From Streptomyces violascens (GTDB lineage Bacteria > Actinomycetota > Actinomycetes > Streptomycetales > Streptomycetaceae), in contig NZ_BMUA01000016.1 in the NCBI RefSeq assembly GCF_014649955.1, positions 1 through 64,000 of the forward strand: 64,000 bases of DNA, written 5' to 3'. Shown here one piece after another: positions 1 through 7,229 of this stretch (positions are counted from its first letter, which is position 1; the number at the start of each line of letters is the position of its first letter). The translations under genes and the position numbers were made by a program. The notes beneath the pieces are model-generated. The model was not told the origin of the DNA, searched no databases, and saw nothing but the letters and a program-made list of their open reading frames with translations.

Positions 1-165
1 GCCGGCTCCCGCGCCGCCGCCCTGGCCATGGTCTTCAAGCTCGTCGAGTCCGCCCAGAACCGCTGGCGAGCCGTGAACGCACCCCACCTCGTCGCCCTCG
101 TCCGAGCCGGAGCCCGTTTCGAACGCGGCCACCTCATCGAACGCCCCGAGATCCTCGCGGCCTAG
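1..165 (+). pseudogene. IS256-family (mutator) transposase, C-terminal fragment
   Basis: The frame is open from the left edge to TAG at 163-165 and encodes the last 54 residues of a transposase. It reads SRAAALAMVFKLVESAQ, then RWRAVNAPHLVALVRAGARF, which is the conserved C-terminal tail of Streptomyces IS256-family DDE transposases. The N-terminal part lies outside the window. Only 12 bases separate the stop from the next coding sequence, so the usual right-end inverted repeat of an intact insertion sequence is not evident and this is probably an IS remnant. Confidence 0.75.
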
Positions 166-177
166 GGTGACCCCACG

Positions 178-501
178 CTGACCATTTACGACACCTACGG
201 CACCAAGTCCCACAAGGCCAAGGAGCTGGCCGGGCTGCTCGCCCCACTCCTCGATCTGGCCTTCGCCGAGCATGACAGCTACTTCCGAGGCGAATACCTC
301 AAGGCCGAGGCAGGGGGCACCACCATCGAGATCCAGTCCAACGCAATCCCTGGAGATGGCGAAGAAGACGACCTCTACGCGTCGGAGCACGCCGCATTTC
401 AGACCCTCGTGCTGGTCACCGCCCCGGCACCGGACAGCGCGCTCAACTCCACCCTGACCTCCGTCGAAGGGCTCGAAGCACTGTCCCACGAGGCACTCTG
501 A
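178..501 (+). pseudogene. Hypothetical protein without a start codon
   Basis: After the transposase stop the same frame stays open to TGA at 499-501 and reads like a real protein (LTIYDTYGTKSHKAKELAG, then about 85 residues rich in Leu, Glu and Asp). No ATG, GTG or TTG in frame follows the TAG at 163; the first plausible codon is a CTG at 178. The most likely reading is a small accessory gene whose 5' end was removed when the IS256 remnant was joined to it. The last 100 bases overlap the opposite-strand gene that ends at 399. No function is recognised. Confidence 0.4.
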
Positions 502-1250
502 CCTGCTGATCCACAACTATTGACAATTACTCGTTTAGAAGGGATACGACTGGTGGTTGCGAGGTCCTGGTTGCGGGTGGAGGCGGAGCCGTAGAGGTAG
601 CAGAGGTGATTGGCTGCTCGTGTGAGGTCCGGGGAGTGCTCGTCTCTGCCAGACGTTTCGGTCGTGATATTCGCGGCTGCGGAGAGTTCGTACGCTTCGG
701 CAGCCGTGCGTAACTGACGCTCGCCGGCAAGACCGGTACGCAGCAGCATCAGGGCAGCGAACTGATCGGCCGCATCCTCTTCTTGGCGGCTGGTGAGGGA
801 CACGTCGAGCAGGTCGATCAGTGCGTGGCCGGCTTCGTGATAGACGGTCTCGGCTGCGACGGCGGCTGCTTCGTCGTCGGCGGGGTGGTGTCCGGCATTC
901 TGGAAAAGCACGCGGTCTTCGACTGTGCCGTCATAGCAGAGCTCGATATGACGGGTCTGCGCATCGTAGGCGGATCCCTCACCGTCGCAGGAGCGGCTGA
1001 CCAGCACTATCTGTCGGTCGAGGGCGACCAGCGTATTGAGGGCTTCCGCGGCTGCCTCAGGCAGTTTCCGGCTGCGCAGGAAGGTGCCTGGTACCTGATC
1101 GGCTGCTGAGGGTTTCTCGTAGCGGGTGGTGAAGCCGCTGGAGCTGCCTCTATCGGGACCACGCACGTCGCCGCCGGTCGTGGTGCAGGAGAGCAGCAGT
1201 ATCGCGCCCAGACCCGCGCCCACTACGTGCCGTAAGTCCCGTGCTCCCAT
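399..1250 (-). CDS. DUF4344-like metallopeptidase lipoprotein, C-terminus doubtful
   Basis: From the ATG at 1250 the protein has a short signal with a lipobox-like LLLSC, so it is probably an exported lipoprotein. The core contains ELCYD and then YHEAGHALIDLLDV followed by EEDAADQFAALMLLR. This HExxH-type zinc site with a downstream E-DAADQFA segment is typical of DUF4344 putative metallopeptidases. The last 60 or so residues after CYLYGS do not resemble the family end, and they overlap the 3' end of the opposite-strand fragment at 178-501. The gene may therefore be fused to foreign sequence near 530, an AT-rich spot. ATG at 1268 in the same frame is an alternative start. Substrate unknown. 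Confidence 0.6.
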   Translation of the reverse strand: MGARDLRHVVGAGLGAILLLSCTTTGGDVRGPDRGSSSGFTTRYEKPSAADQVPGTFLRSRKLPEAAAEALNTLVALDRQIVLVSRSCDGEGSAYDAQTRHIELCYDGTVEDRVLFQNAGHHPADDEAAAVAAETVYHEAGHALIDLLDVSLTSRQEEDAADQFAALMLLRTGLAGERQLRTAAEAYELSAAANITTETSGRDEHSPDLTRAANHLCYLYGSASTRNQDLATTSRIPSKRVIVNSCGSAGQSASWDSASSPSTEVRVELSALSGAGAVTSTRV

Positions 1251-1459
1251 AGGCGCATTGTGAACCATTCGAACTGACACTGCCCTGAAGTCTCCGTACG
1301 CTGCCAGGTTGTTGTGGGTGCGGCTGAGCGGTGCAGTCGGTGAACGCGTCTCGCAGGCACAAGCAGCAGGCTGCGTCTGACTGGTCAGCCGATGACCTTT
1401 TCTCCAGGGTCGCCGTGTTGGCACTCGTACGATCCAAGTAGGCGCGGGGATCGCCGGGA

Positions 1460-1828
1460 GTGATCGCGCTGTCTGTGCCGCCGAGCAGCGAGCCCACGCT
1501 GTGGGAGCTGCACCGAGCCGTGTCGCAGCTACGCGAGGATCTTCGCGGAGACCTCGCTCAGTTGGCTGCTCGGCTCGATCAGGTGGTCACGCAGGATGTG
1601 TACCGGGCGGATCAGCGGGCGACGGAGCAGCGCATCGGGCAGGTCGAGGCTGGGCTGGCCGGGCTTCGTGGTGAGCATGACCAGATCGTTGAGCGAGCGG
1701 AGCAGCAGCGCCGGGAGGATCAGGCGCAGGCTGCGGCCACACGGCGGCTTGTTCTGTCATCGTTCGTGTCTCCACTGCTTCTGATGGCTGTGCAGTTGTG
1801 GCTGATGTCCCGCGGGACGGCGCCGTAA
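1460..1828 (+). CDS. Phage coiled-coil protein with C-terminal membrane segment
   Basis: A 122-residue protein from GTG 1460. It is charged and helical in the middle (LREDLRGDLAQLAARLDQVV and an E/Q/R-rich stretch to about residue 90), so a coiled coil is likely. It ends in one hydrophobic helix (LSSFVSPLLLMAVQLWLM). Small proteins of this build commonly precede the endolysin in Streptomyces siphoviruses; the gene sits 57 bases upstream of the amidase. A role in lysis or tail assembly is inference. Confidence 0.55.
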   Translation: MIALSVPPSSEPTLWELHRAVSQLREDLRGDLAQLAARLDQVVTQDVYRADQRATEQRIGQVEAGLAGLRGEHDQIVERAEQQRREDQAQAAATRRLVLSSFVSPLLLMAVQLWLMSRGTAP

Positions 1829-1885
1829 CGCTCTGGGTGAAGTGAGCAAGTTCAGTTCGGGCGCGGGGAGATTTGAGCACCGATC

Positions 1886-2770
1886 TTGGCAACACCTCTG
1901 AGTGCCGATCAGCTGGTTGCGGCACTGCGCGCGGAAGGCGTGCGCGTCGTTGAGCGTTCCGGCTGGCGCACGCACAACAGGAATCGCAAGGGCCCGTGGG
2001 GTCCGGTCAACGGAATCATGATCCATCACACGGTGACCAGCGGCACGAGCAGCACCGTCAGCATTTGCGAGAACGGGTACGAGGGCCTTCCGGGCCCGCT
2101 GTGTCATGGCGTGATCGCGAAGGACGGCACCGTCCACCTCATCGGCAACGGCCGGGCGAACCATGCGGGCAAGGGAGACGGTGACGTCCTCCAGGCCGTG
2201 ATCGCCGAGCGTTCGCTGCCAGCCGCGAACGAGGCCGACACGGACGGCAACACGCGCTTCTACGGTTGGGAGTGCGAGAACCTCGGCGACGGCAGGGACC
2301 CGTGGCCGGCCGCGCAGCTCGATGCGATCGAACGCGTCTCGGCGGCCCTGTGCCGGGCCCACGGCTGGAGTTCGGCGAGCGTGATTGGCCACCTGGAGTG
2401 GCAGCCCGGAAAGGTCGACCCCAAGGGGTTCACCATGGGCAGCCTTCGTGGCCGTGTCGCGAGTCGGCTGGCGGGCAAGCCCACCGGCGGTCAGACCGGT
2501 GGCGGCACCGCCTACGTACCGCCGCCGTTCCCGGCTGGTCTCGCACCGAACCGGAACTCGCCGTCCGCGAAGGGGCTTCAGCAGGCGCTCAAGGACACCA
2601 GCTGGCTTGACCGTTCCGTACCCCTGTCCGACAACTACGGCCCTCTGACTCAGGAAGCCGTCGCAGGCTTCAACCGGAAGCACAACCTGTTCTCCACCGG
2701 CCAGCCCAATGACCCGGCCATCGGCCGACGCGGCTGGGACCTTCTCCACCAACTCGCCTACGGAAGCTGA
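1886..2770 (+). CDS. Endolysin: N-acetylmuramoyl-L-alanine amidase
   Basis: Cleaves the amide bond between muramic acid and L-alanine in peptidoglycan during phage lysis. Residues about 20-200 form an Amidase_2/PGRP domain. Visible zinc-site elements are MIHHTV (about residue 50), GHLEW (about 170) and the following KVDPKG. A Gly-Thr-rich linker (about 205-212) leads to a C-terminal segment (about 220-290) with FNRKHNL and WDLLHQL, resembling a peptidoglycan-binding repeat. The start is TTG at 1886, which gives ATPLSADQLVAALRAEGV. There is no signal peptide, so export would need the holin encoded just downstream. Confidence 0.85.
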   Translation: MATPLSADQLVAALRAEGVRVVERSGWRTHNRNRKGPWGPVNGIMIHHTVTSGTSSTVSICENGYEGLPGPLCHGVIAKDGTVHLIGNGRANHAGKGDGDVLQAVIAERSLPAANEADTDGNTRFYGWECENLGDGRDPWPAAQLDAIERVSAALCRAHGWSSASVIGHLEWQPGKVDPKGFTMGSLRGRVASRLAGKPTGGQTGGGTAYVPPPFPAGLAPNRNSPSAKGLQQALKDTSWLDRSVPLSDNYGPLTQEAVAGFNRKHNLFSTGQPNDPAIGRRGWDLLHQLAYGS

Positions 2771-2772
2771 TC

Positions 2773-2988
2773 TTGAGCAACTTCATCCACGACCACAGCA
2801 CTCGCCTCTACGCCGTCGTCGCGGCGGCTCTTCCCCTGGTCGCCTTCTATGTTGACGGGCTTCCAACGGGGCTGATCCTGGCGCTTGCCGCAGCCACCCT
2901 CGGTACCGGTGAGGTCGTCCAGCGCATCGAGGACAACAAGACCGTCAAGGCCCTCCTTCAGGAGCCCCCGGGAATCACCGAGGGCTAG
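2773..2988 (+). CDS. Holin-like small membrane protein
   Basis: A 71-residue protein from TTG 2773, two bases after the endolysin stop. It has two hydrophobic stretches (LYAVVAAALPLVAFYVDGL and LILALAAATLG) and a charged C-terminal tail (EDNKTVKALLQE). Size, topology and position directly after the amidase match small actinophage holins, which permeabilise the membrane and release the endolysin. No sequence-specific holin signature was recognised, so the call rests on context and topology. Confidence 0.65.
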   Translation: MSNFIHDHSTRLYAVVAAALPLVAFYVDGLPTGLILALAAATLGTGEVVQRIEDNKTVKALLQEPPGITEG

Positions 2989-3001
2989 CGAACGAGTACC
3001 G

Positions 3002-3033
3002 CCGTCTCCTTCCGATGATGCGGGAGGAGACGG
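3002..3033 (+). terminator. Terminator after the lysis cassette
   Basis: CCGTCTCCT at 3002-3010 pairs perfectly with AGGAGACGG at 3025-3033. The inner bases TCC/GGG can extend the stem, and a T-rich run (TTTCCTC) follows. It lies 13 bases after the holin stop and probably ends the lysis transcript. Confidence 0.75.
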
Positions 3034-3102
3034 TTTCCTCATGGAGTGACCACTTGGCAGGTCGCAGTGGGACGGCGTTGCTCGGCTGAGCAATTCAGAC
3101 CC

Positions 3103-3975
3103 TCAACAAGTGCTTATGGGGATGCTGGTGGTGGCTCGGTCTGCATTGTTCGTGTCGAGGTGTCGGGTGAACTGGTAGCACTGTGCGGCTGTTGCAGACA
3201 CGTCCCGTTGGGCGCGAATGAGGATGGTGATAGTGGCGGTCTGCCCGTGGCGAGCGGTGTCTTTCACCACGTATGTGTCTTGTTGGTGGGCGGGGTCCAG
3301 TGCCTGGGTCACGTCTGCGCGGGTGAGTTGGGTTGCGGCCATGTTCTTGACGCGGTCTTTCGCCAGGGTCGCTCGATGGTCGATCGTCTGGCCTGGGCGA
3401 CACGCCTGCTCGTCCTGTTCCGTCATGGTCGTCGTCCAGCTTGCGCTGGTGTCGCGGGTGGAGGTGAACGTGAAGCAGCGGTTCACCGTGACGGGACCGC
3501 CGCCGGGGAGGAGTACTTCCTCGTTGTAGGTGGCGGACTGGGACGCGGTGGCGGTGAATGTGTGGCGGGAGGCGTCGTAGGTGATCAACGGCGCGTGCGT
3601 GTGCTGCCAAATAACACCTGTCAGGGTGTCGGTGTCCGTGTTGCTGCTGGTGTTGAGAGCGTGGGTGGTTTCGGTTGTCGCGTGGCGGGCTTGGTCGAGG
3701 ACCGAGGAGAGGCCGGCTTGCTTACGCTGATGATTGACGTGGCTGGTGTGCCAGGCCGAGTACCAGAAGTAGGCGAGCAGACCGGCTGGGATGATCAGCA
3801 GGATGAGGCAGCCGGTGGCCGCGCGGTGGGTGAACCGCCGTGTGGCTAAGGGGCTGTTGGGCGTGAGTGTCATCAGCCGCCCGTGTAGCCAATGCCAGCC
3901 AGTGTCTGGTTCATAACCTGAGCGTACGTGGAGGTGTCTGAAGTCCTCCGGTGACAGTTCAGGGTTGCGAGTCAT
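3103..3975 (-). CDS. Membrane-anchored protein of unknown function
   Basis: A 290-residue protein from ATG 3975. The first 50 residues are polar and cytoplasmic. One strong transmembrane helix follows (CLILLIIPAGLLAYFWY, about 56-72), then a long Thr/Asp/His-rich exterior domain with three cysteines (RCFTFTST, QACRPG, QCYQFTRHL) that could form disulfides. It is the last gene of a leftward trio: the gene before it stops inside this start (ATGA overlap), so translation is probably coupled. The C-terminal domain looks like a small mixed alpha/beta extracytoplasmic domain. I do not recognise the family. It may be an infection- or envelope-related cargo gene of the element. Confidence 0.6.
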   Translation of the reverse strand: MTRNPELSPEDFRHLHVRSGYEPDTGWHWLHGRLMTLTPNSPLATRRFTHRAATGCLILLIIPAGLLAYFWYSAWHTSHVNHQRKQAGLSSVLDQARHATTETTHALNTSSNTDTDTLTGVIWQHTHAPLITYDASRHTFTATASQSATYNEEVLLPGGGPVTVNRCFTFTSTRDTSASWTTTMTEQDEQACRPGQTIDHRATLAKDRVKNMAATQLTRADVTQALDPAHQQDTYVVKDTARHGQTATITILIRAQRDVSATAAQCYQFTRHLDTNNADRATTSIPISTC

Positions 3976-4217
3976 GAGATACCTGTCCGGAGGGCTCGAC
4001 CTGACGCGCTACCAGCCGCATCCCCACGCCAGTCCTGGCGGGTGATCAGGCGCCAACTGGACGAAAGAGTAGCCCTCTTGAAGGGCATCGCCTCGCTTTC
4101 GGGACGTTCGCGTAGCCCGGGGGCCGCGCCAGCTTCGTCGACCCAGCCGAGACGGGAGGACGGGATCTGGGCGAGCGCCGGGGTCAGGATCTGGATGTGA
4201 CCGGTCGCGGTGTTCAC
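3972..4217 (-). CDS. Small hypothetical protein, coupled to downstream membrane gene
   Basis: An 81-residue protein from GTG 4217 with an AAAGGA ribosome site about 7 bases upstream. Its TGA overlaps the ATG of the membrane gene at 3975, which argues that it is translated. The sequence (HIQILTPALAQIPSSRLGW, then an Arg/Ser-rich tail) has no motif I recognise. It lies between a lipoprotein gene and a membrane gene on the same strand. Confidence 0.45.
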   Translation of the reverse strand: MNTATGHIQILTPALAQIPSSRLGWVDEAGAAPGLRERPESEAMPFKRATLSSSWRLITRQDWRGDAAGSASGRALRTGIS

Positions 4218-4269
4218 CTGGCGGCGTCCTTTCCGCAGCCCCGTAGGTGACGACCGCCTCTTTGGGCGA

Positions 4270-4683
4270 CTAGGGCTTGGAAATGGACAGGGGCTTGCCT
4301 GTGGCCTCGTCCATGATCGTGCGATTGTCCAGCGAGGTCCGGAGCTTGTAACTCACGTGATCGAGTTTGATGTAGGCCGCGCAGACCTCGCCGGATTTCT
4401 GATGCGCCGCCAGCGACAACCTCAGCTGTACGGTCGTACCGGTCTCGGCTCCGGTGAGTTGTCCCTTCTGGCACCCTCCGACCGGGATCACAGTGGTGAC
4501 GGTCTGGCCGTCCGAAGCAAGGACCACCACTCTGGTGATTGGCTGAATGGCTGCGGACGGAGGGGACTCAGGGGTGGCGGCCCTGTCCACACTCCCGCAT
4601 GCGGTGAGCGCAAGGCTAGTGACGACGATGACGGCGAGGGCGGCCGCAGGACGTGGGCATCGGTTCACGCCGGTGGGACGCAT
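4270..4683 (-). CDS. Exported lipoprotein, unknown function
   Basis: A 137-residue protein from ATG 4683 with a basic N-terminus, hydrophobic segment (AALAVIVVTSLALTAC) and lipobox LTAC, so signal peptidase II processing is expected. The mature part has a beta-rich character (ITRVVVLASDGQTVTTVIPV) and two further cysteines (GGCQKG, EVCAAYIKL). It is first in the leftward trio 4683-3103 and may act with the membrane protein encoded last. No family recognised. Confidence 0.6.
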   Translation of the reverse strand: MRPTGVNRCPRPAAALAVIVVTSLALTACGSVDRAATPESPPSAAIQPITRVVVLASDGQTVTTVIPVGGCQKGQLTGAETGTTVQLRLSLAAHQKSGEVCAAYIKLDHVSYKLRTSLDNRTIMDEATGKPLSISKP

Positions 4684-5087
4684 GGGGGGGACTCCCGGTT
4701 CCGGTGGGGATGGCGCGGTGGCCGGGCTGGCGGCACGCACGTAACTGCATGAGTGCCACCAGCTTTCTCTTGAGCCTCGTCGGCAGCGGAGAGGGAGAGG
4801 TCACAGCTTCCGGTGTCGGGAAGTGAGGCGTTGACCATGGACTGCGTCCCGTGACCCGAGGGGGACCGCCCGGCGACGCCGCATGGGGCAGATCGGCGTC
4901 TCCTGGACATCACGAAGACCCCCGGGGCATCGGCAATTTTCGCGGATGTCCGGGGGCCTCGCTACACCTCTTGGAAAGTGTGCCCTCAGCCTAACAGTGC
5001 GCAGGTCAGGGGCCCCCGGAGGCGTTATCCCCAGCCTGTGGAAGTATTCTGCTAACTCGCATGTCGCAGAGATGAGAGGAGGCCGTC
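4684..5087. other. Intergenic region between divergent genes
   Basis: About 400 bases with no convincing gene; short open frames here look like mirror artefacts of high GC. It separates the leftward trio from the rightward HTH gene and must hold both promoters. A C/G-rich inverted repeat occurs (CCCCCGG near 4919 and CCGGGGG near 4950). The ribosome site of the HTH gene, GAGAGGAGG at 5074-5082, is a near-perfect Shine-Dalgarno sequence. Confidence 0.5.
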
Positions 5088-5642
5088 GTGTCGAAGCCGC
5101 TGGTCGTTGGCCGTCATGAGTTCGCAAAGCTGTACGGGGTGGGTGTCACGACGGTGAGCAACGGCTGGGTGCACCGCGGGGACCTTTCGTACGAGGACGC
5201 CGTGATCGTGTCGGGGAAGCCGTTCTGGCCGGGCGGCCTGGCGATCCGTGGCCGGCAGAGGGACGAGGCCGTTCTGGTCGAGCTGATGCGGGCGCAGGGT
5301 GCGACCTTCAAGCCGGCGTCCAAAGGAGAGCTGCCGACGCTGGTGGGGTTGCAGGAGTACGCGGCGCTGTTCGGGGTCACGCAGCAGGTGGTGGCGCTGG
5401 CGCGGCGGCGGATGTTGGCGGGCGAAGGGGCGATGCTGCCGCCGTCGGACTACCTGCTGTCGAGTTCTCCCTTGTGGCTGCTGGACACCGTGCTGGAGGG
5501 GGCTGAGGAGACGATGGCGCACTCCCGCAAGGGGACGTGGATGCTCCGCAAGGATGTGGTGGAGGCGTTGCGTTCGGGTCTGTACGAAGGCCCTGGCTCG
5601 TCGATCGCCAAGCGCGGCAACTACGGTACGGCCAGCGACTGA
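5088..5642 (+). CDS. DNA-binding protein with two tandem helix-turn-helix modules
   Basis: A 184-residue protein from GTG 5088 behind a very strong ribosome site. Residues about 5-50 (VVGRHEFAKLYGVGVTTVSN, ending in GKPFWPGGL) and about 85-135 (LVGLQEYAALFGVTQQVV, ending in SSPLWLLDTV) are two copies of one module: a Leu-x-Glu-Ala/Phe-Ala-x-Leu-x-Gly-Val helix-turn-helix followed by a short wing, as in excisionase/MerR-like phage proteins. The product is probably a sequence-specific regulator or excisionase-like protein of the element. It is the first rightward gene after the divergent intergenic region, a typical place for an early regulator. Confidence 0.65.
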   Translation: MSKPLVVGRHEFAKLYGVGVTTVSNGWVHRGDLSYEDAVIVSGKPFWPGGLAIRGRQRDEAVLVELMRAQGATFKPASKGELPTLVGLQEYAALFGVTQQVVALARRRMLAGEGAMLPPSDYLLSSSPLWLLDTVLEGAEETMAHSRKGTWMLRKDVVEALRSGLYEGPGSSIAKRGNYGTASD

Positions 5643-5973
5643 AAGCTCTCGGTGGTCTTTCGTTCTTGAGGGCGGTCTGCGGCGATGGTGTGGGGTCGTT
5701 TGGCACGGCAGGGCGACGGCCCCGCGGTGGAAAGGCTTGGCGCCGCCGCGTTGGGCCTCTCGGAAGTCACGGGTGAGGGGACGTTCGGTTCAGCGGTTGA
5801 ACGGCACGGTGGGAGGAGCACCGACGGAACCATGCTGACCAGCAGCGGAAGACTGATTCGGTCAAGTCGATCCCGCGCTGCGCAAATGCGTTCACCTCAG
5901 GGGTTCACGCTGGCGGCCCTTCGCGCCTCTTAACTGTGTAAGGCCGTGAATCTCCAGGAAGAAGGATGCTGCC
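5643..5973. other. Intergenic region
   Basis: About 330 bases with no gene I can support. A possible frame from ATG 5685 has a weak ribosome site and mixed composition. The last 25 bases supply an AGGAAGAAGGA ribosome site for the small gene at 5974. Confidence 0.4.
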
Positions 5974-6159
5974 ATGCCCGATCGACAGGGGTCCGACTAT
6001 CGCGACGAAGCCGGTCACGATCAGCTCACCCAGCTCCGCAACGACCTCGTGGTTGGTCTTGGCGCTGTCCTCGACACCGAGCGTGGCCTGCTGGAGATCT
6101 TGACGTGCACGGGATCTGACGGCGTTGCGTGCAGTCCCCATCGGCAATCGCTTGATTAG
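5974..6159 (+). CDS. Small hypothetical protein
   Basis: A 61-residue protein from ATG 5974 with a good AAGGA ribosome site. The middle (LTQLRNDLVVGLGAVLDTER followed by GLLEIL) resembles short helical peptides common in Streptomyces; the tail after residue 45 looks unstructured. Function unknown; it could be a truncated gene. Confidence 0.4.
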   Translation: MPDRQGSDYRDEAGHDQLTQLRNDLVVGLGAVLDTERGLLEILTCTGSDGVACSPHRQSLD

Positions 6160-6236
6160 ACGGCAATCCGGCGTCGAACAGAGGGCCGCCGGAGTTTCAT
6201 CGGTGAGGTGGCTCGGCTTTCGTCGGTGACCCTGGG

Positions 6237-6632
6237 ATGGTGCCGGTCCCGTTCGGCTCGGCGGTGGCGTTGATGGCCGGACGCGATGTGGATTCTGAGG
6301 CTTCGGGGCTGGTCTATGCGGGTCCGCCGGTGAGGCTGCTTTCTGGCTGCGGCAGGTTCGGGGCGCGGGTGCAAGAGTGTCTGGGCCATGCGCTCACCGA
6401 GATCGAGCTCCTGTCGGTTGCACCCGAGGCGCAAAGGGGCGGTTTGGGGGTGGCGCCCCTGACTGCGCTGGAGGAGCATCTCGCGCGGCGCAGTGGGGTT
6501 GTGTTGCTGGCCAAGGTCCGTGTGGGCGAGTTCTCTGTGATGCGCTGGTATCGGCGGCGTGGGTTCGTCATCGCGGCGCAGGGCGGAGCCGGTCATCATC
6601 TCTGTTGGCGGGTTCTCTGTGCCGTGCGATGA
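6237..6632 (+). CDS. GNAT-type acetyltransferase, probably incomplete at the N-terminus
   Basis: A 131-residue frame. The middle has the acetyl-CoA binding pattern of GNAT enzymes: EIELLSVAPEAQRGGLG (V-A-P-x-x-Q-R-x-G-x-G), then SVMRWYRRRGFVI. The N-terminus is poor for the family, while the other forward frame just upstream (6190-6240) reads GEVARLSSVTLGW. A frameshift or truncation near the start is therefore likely and the gene may be dead. Substrate unknown. Confidence 0.45.
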   Translation: MVPVPFGSAVALMAGRDVDSEASGLVYAGPPVRLLSGCGRFGARVQECLGHALTEIELLSVAPEAQRGGLGVAPLTALEEHLARRSGVVLLAKVRVGEFSVMRWYRRRGFVIAAQGGAGHHLCWRVLCAVR

Positions 6633-6732
6633 CGGTGGCGATGGGTATCACCTGGCGGTCCGATCCCTAACAGGTACCCCTGTCCGCCGAGTGTCACCAA
6701 CCTGGGTACGCACCTGACTGCCATGGGGCGAG

Positions 6733-6780
6733 TTGACCCCCACCCTTAGGTAAGTAGAATAACTCTATAGAGCGAGGGTG
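6733..6780 (+). promoter_or_regulatory. Family promoter, copy A (upstream of 6844)
   Basis: TTGACC at 6733-6738, a 16-base spacer and TAGAAT at 6755-6760 preceded by GGTAAG. The arm CACCCT (6741-6746) pairs with AGGGTG (6775-6780). A 10-bp perfect palindrome CTCTATAGAG sits at 6763-6772, around the expected start site. The GACCTG box seen in six other copies is not at the standard distance here. Confidence 0.75.
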
Positions 6781-6810
6781 ATCGCGGAGCCCTTGGGTGC
6801 GTAGCGCAGA

Positions 6811-6826
6811 ATAGGCCGAGATACAT
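6811..6826 (+). repeat. ATAGGC-N4-RYMYAT site, copy 1
   Basis: ATAGGC CGAG ATACAT followed by CTCG. It lies in the leader of the 6844 gene, about 44 bases after the predicted start of transcription from promoter A and 18 bases before the GTG. It is an imperfect palindrome, one of four copies in 5 kb, and a candidate operator. Confidence 0.6.
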
Positions 6827-6843
6827 CTCGTCGAGGAGGAATA

Positions 6844-7185
6844 GTGGCTTGCATGCAGCTAGAGCTGCCGATCGTGCCTATTCGACACCCAGACGCCCCT
6901 GGCGACGGGTTGAGCATCCAGGAACGCTTCGAGGTGTTCCACCAGCTCAACCCGTGGATCCTTGAGCAGCTGGAGGCACTGACTGTCGACTGCGTCGACC
7001 GAGGGCTCAAGCGCGTCGGGATCGGGATGCTGTTTGAGGTTCTGCGCTGGCAGTACGGACAGGCCACGCGCGGCGAGCCTTGGAGGCTCAACAACGACTT
7101 CCGCTCCCGCTACGTCCGGGAGCTCCTCGACCTTCACCCCGAATGGTCACCCCTGTTCGAGACCAGGAAGATCCGCACCAGTTGA
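6844..7185 (+). CDS. Early-type hypothetical protein
   Basis: A 113-residue protein from GTG 6844 with GAGGAGGA just upstream. It is rich in Trp and charged residues (IQERFEVFHQLNPWILEQLE, FEVLRWQYGQATRG, NDFRSRYVRELLDLHPEW). The N-F-R-x-R-Y-x-R-x-L pattern is familiar from small actinophage early proteins of unknown function. It is the first gene of the transcript from promoter A and precedes the RecA-like ATPase; it is flanked by two copies of the ATAGGC palindrome. A DNA-metabolism role is suggested by position only. Confidence 0.6.
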   Translation: MACMQLELPIVPIRHPDAPGDGLSIQERFEVFHQLNPWILEQLEALTVDCVDRGLKRVGIGMLFEVLRWQYGQATRGEPWRLNNDFRSRYVRELLDLHPEWSPLFETRKIRTS

Positions 7186-7186
7186 C

Positions 7187-7202
7187 ATAGGCCGGTGCCT
7201 AT
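7187..7202 (+). repeat. ATAGGC-N4-RYMYAT site, copy 2 (perfect palindrome)
   Basis: ATAGGC CGGT GCCTAT: both six-base arms are perfectly inverted, and CTCG follows. It starts two bases after the stop of the 6844 gene and 28 bases before the ATPase start, so binding here would sit directly ahead of the ATPase ribosome site. Confidence 0.65.
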
Positions 7203-7229
7203 CTCGAAACCTACCTCTTGGAGATGTAC

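Noticed and set aside
523..550. TTGACA followed by an AT-rich stretch as a promoter
   Set aside because: No TAGAAT or other convincing -10 at the right distance and no forward gene downstream.
4883..5119. Small forward gene between the lipoprotein and the HTH gene
   Set aside because: It has no ribosome site and overlaps the start of the well-supported HTH gene in another frame.
7182..7210. TTGACA overlapping the stop of the 6844 gene as a promoter for the ATPase
   Set aside because: No -10 element lies 16-18 bases downstream. The sequence is explained by the stop codon and the ATAGGC palindrome.
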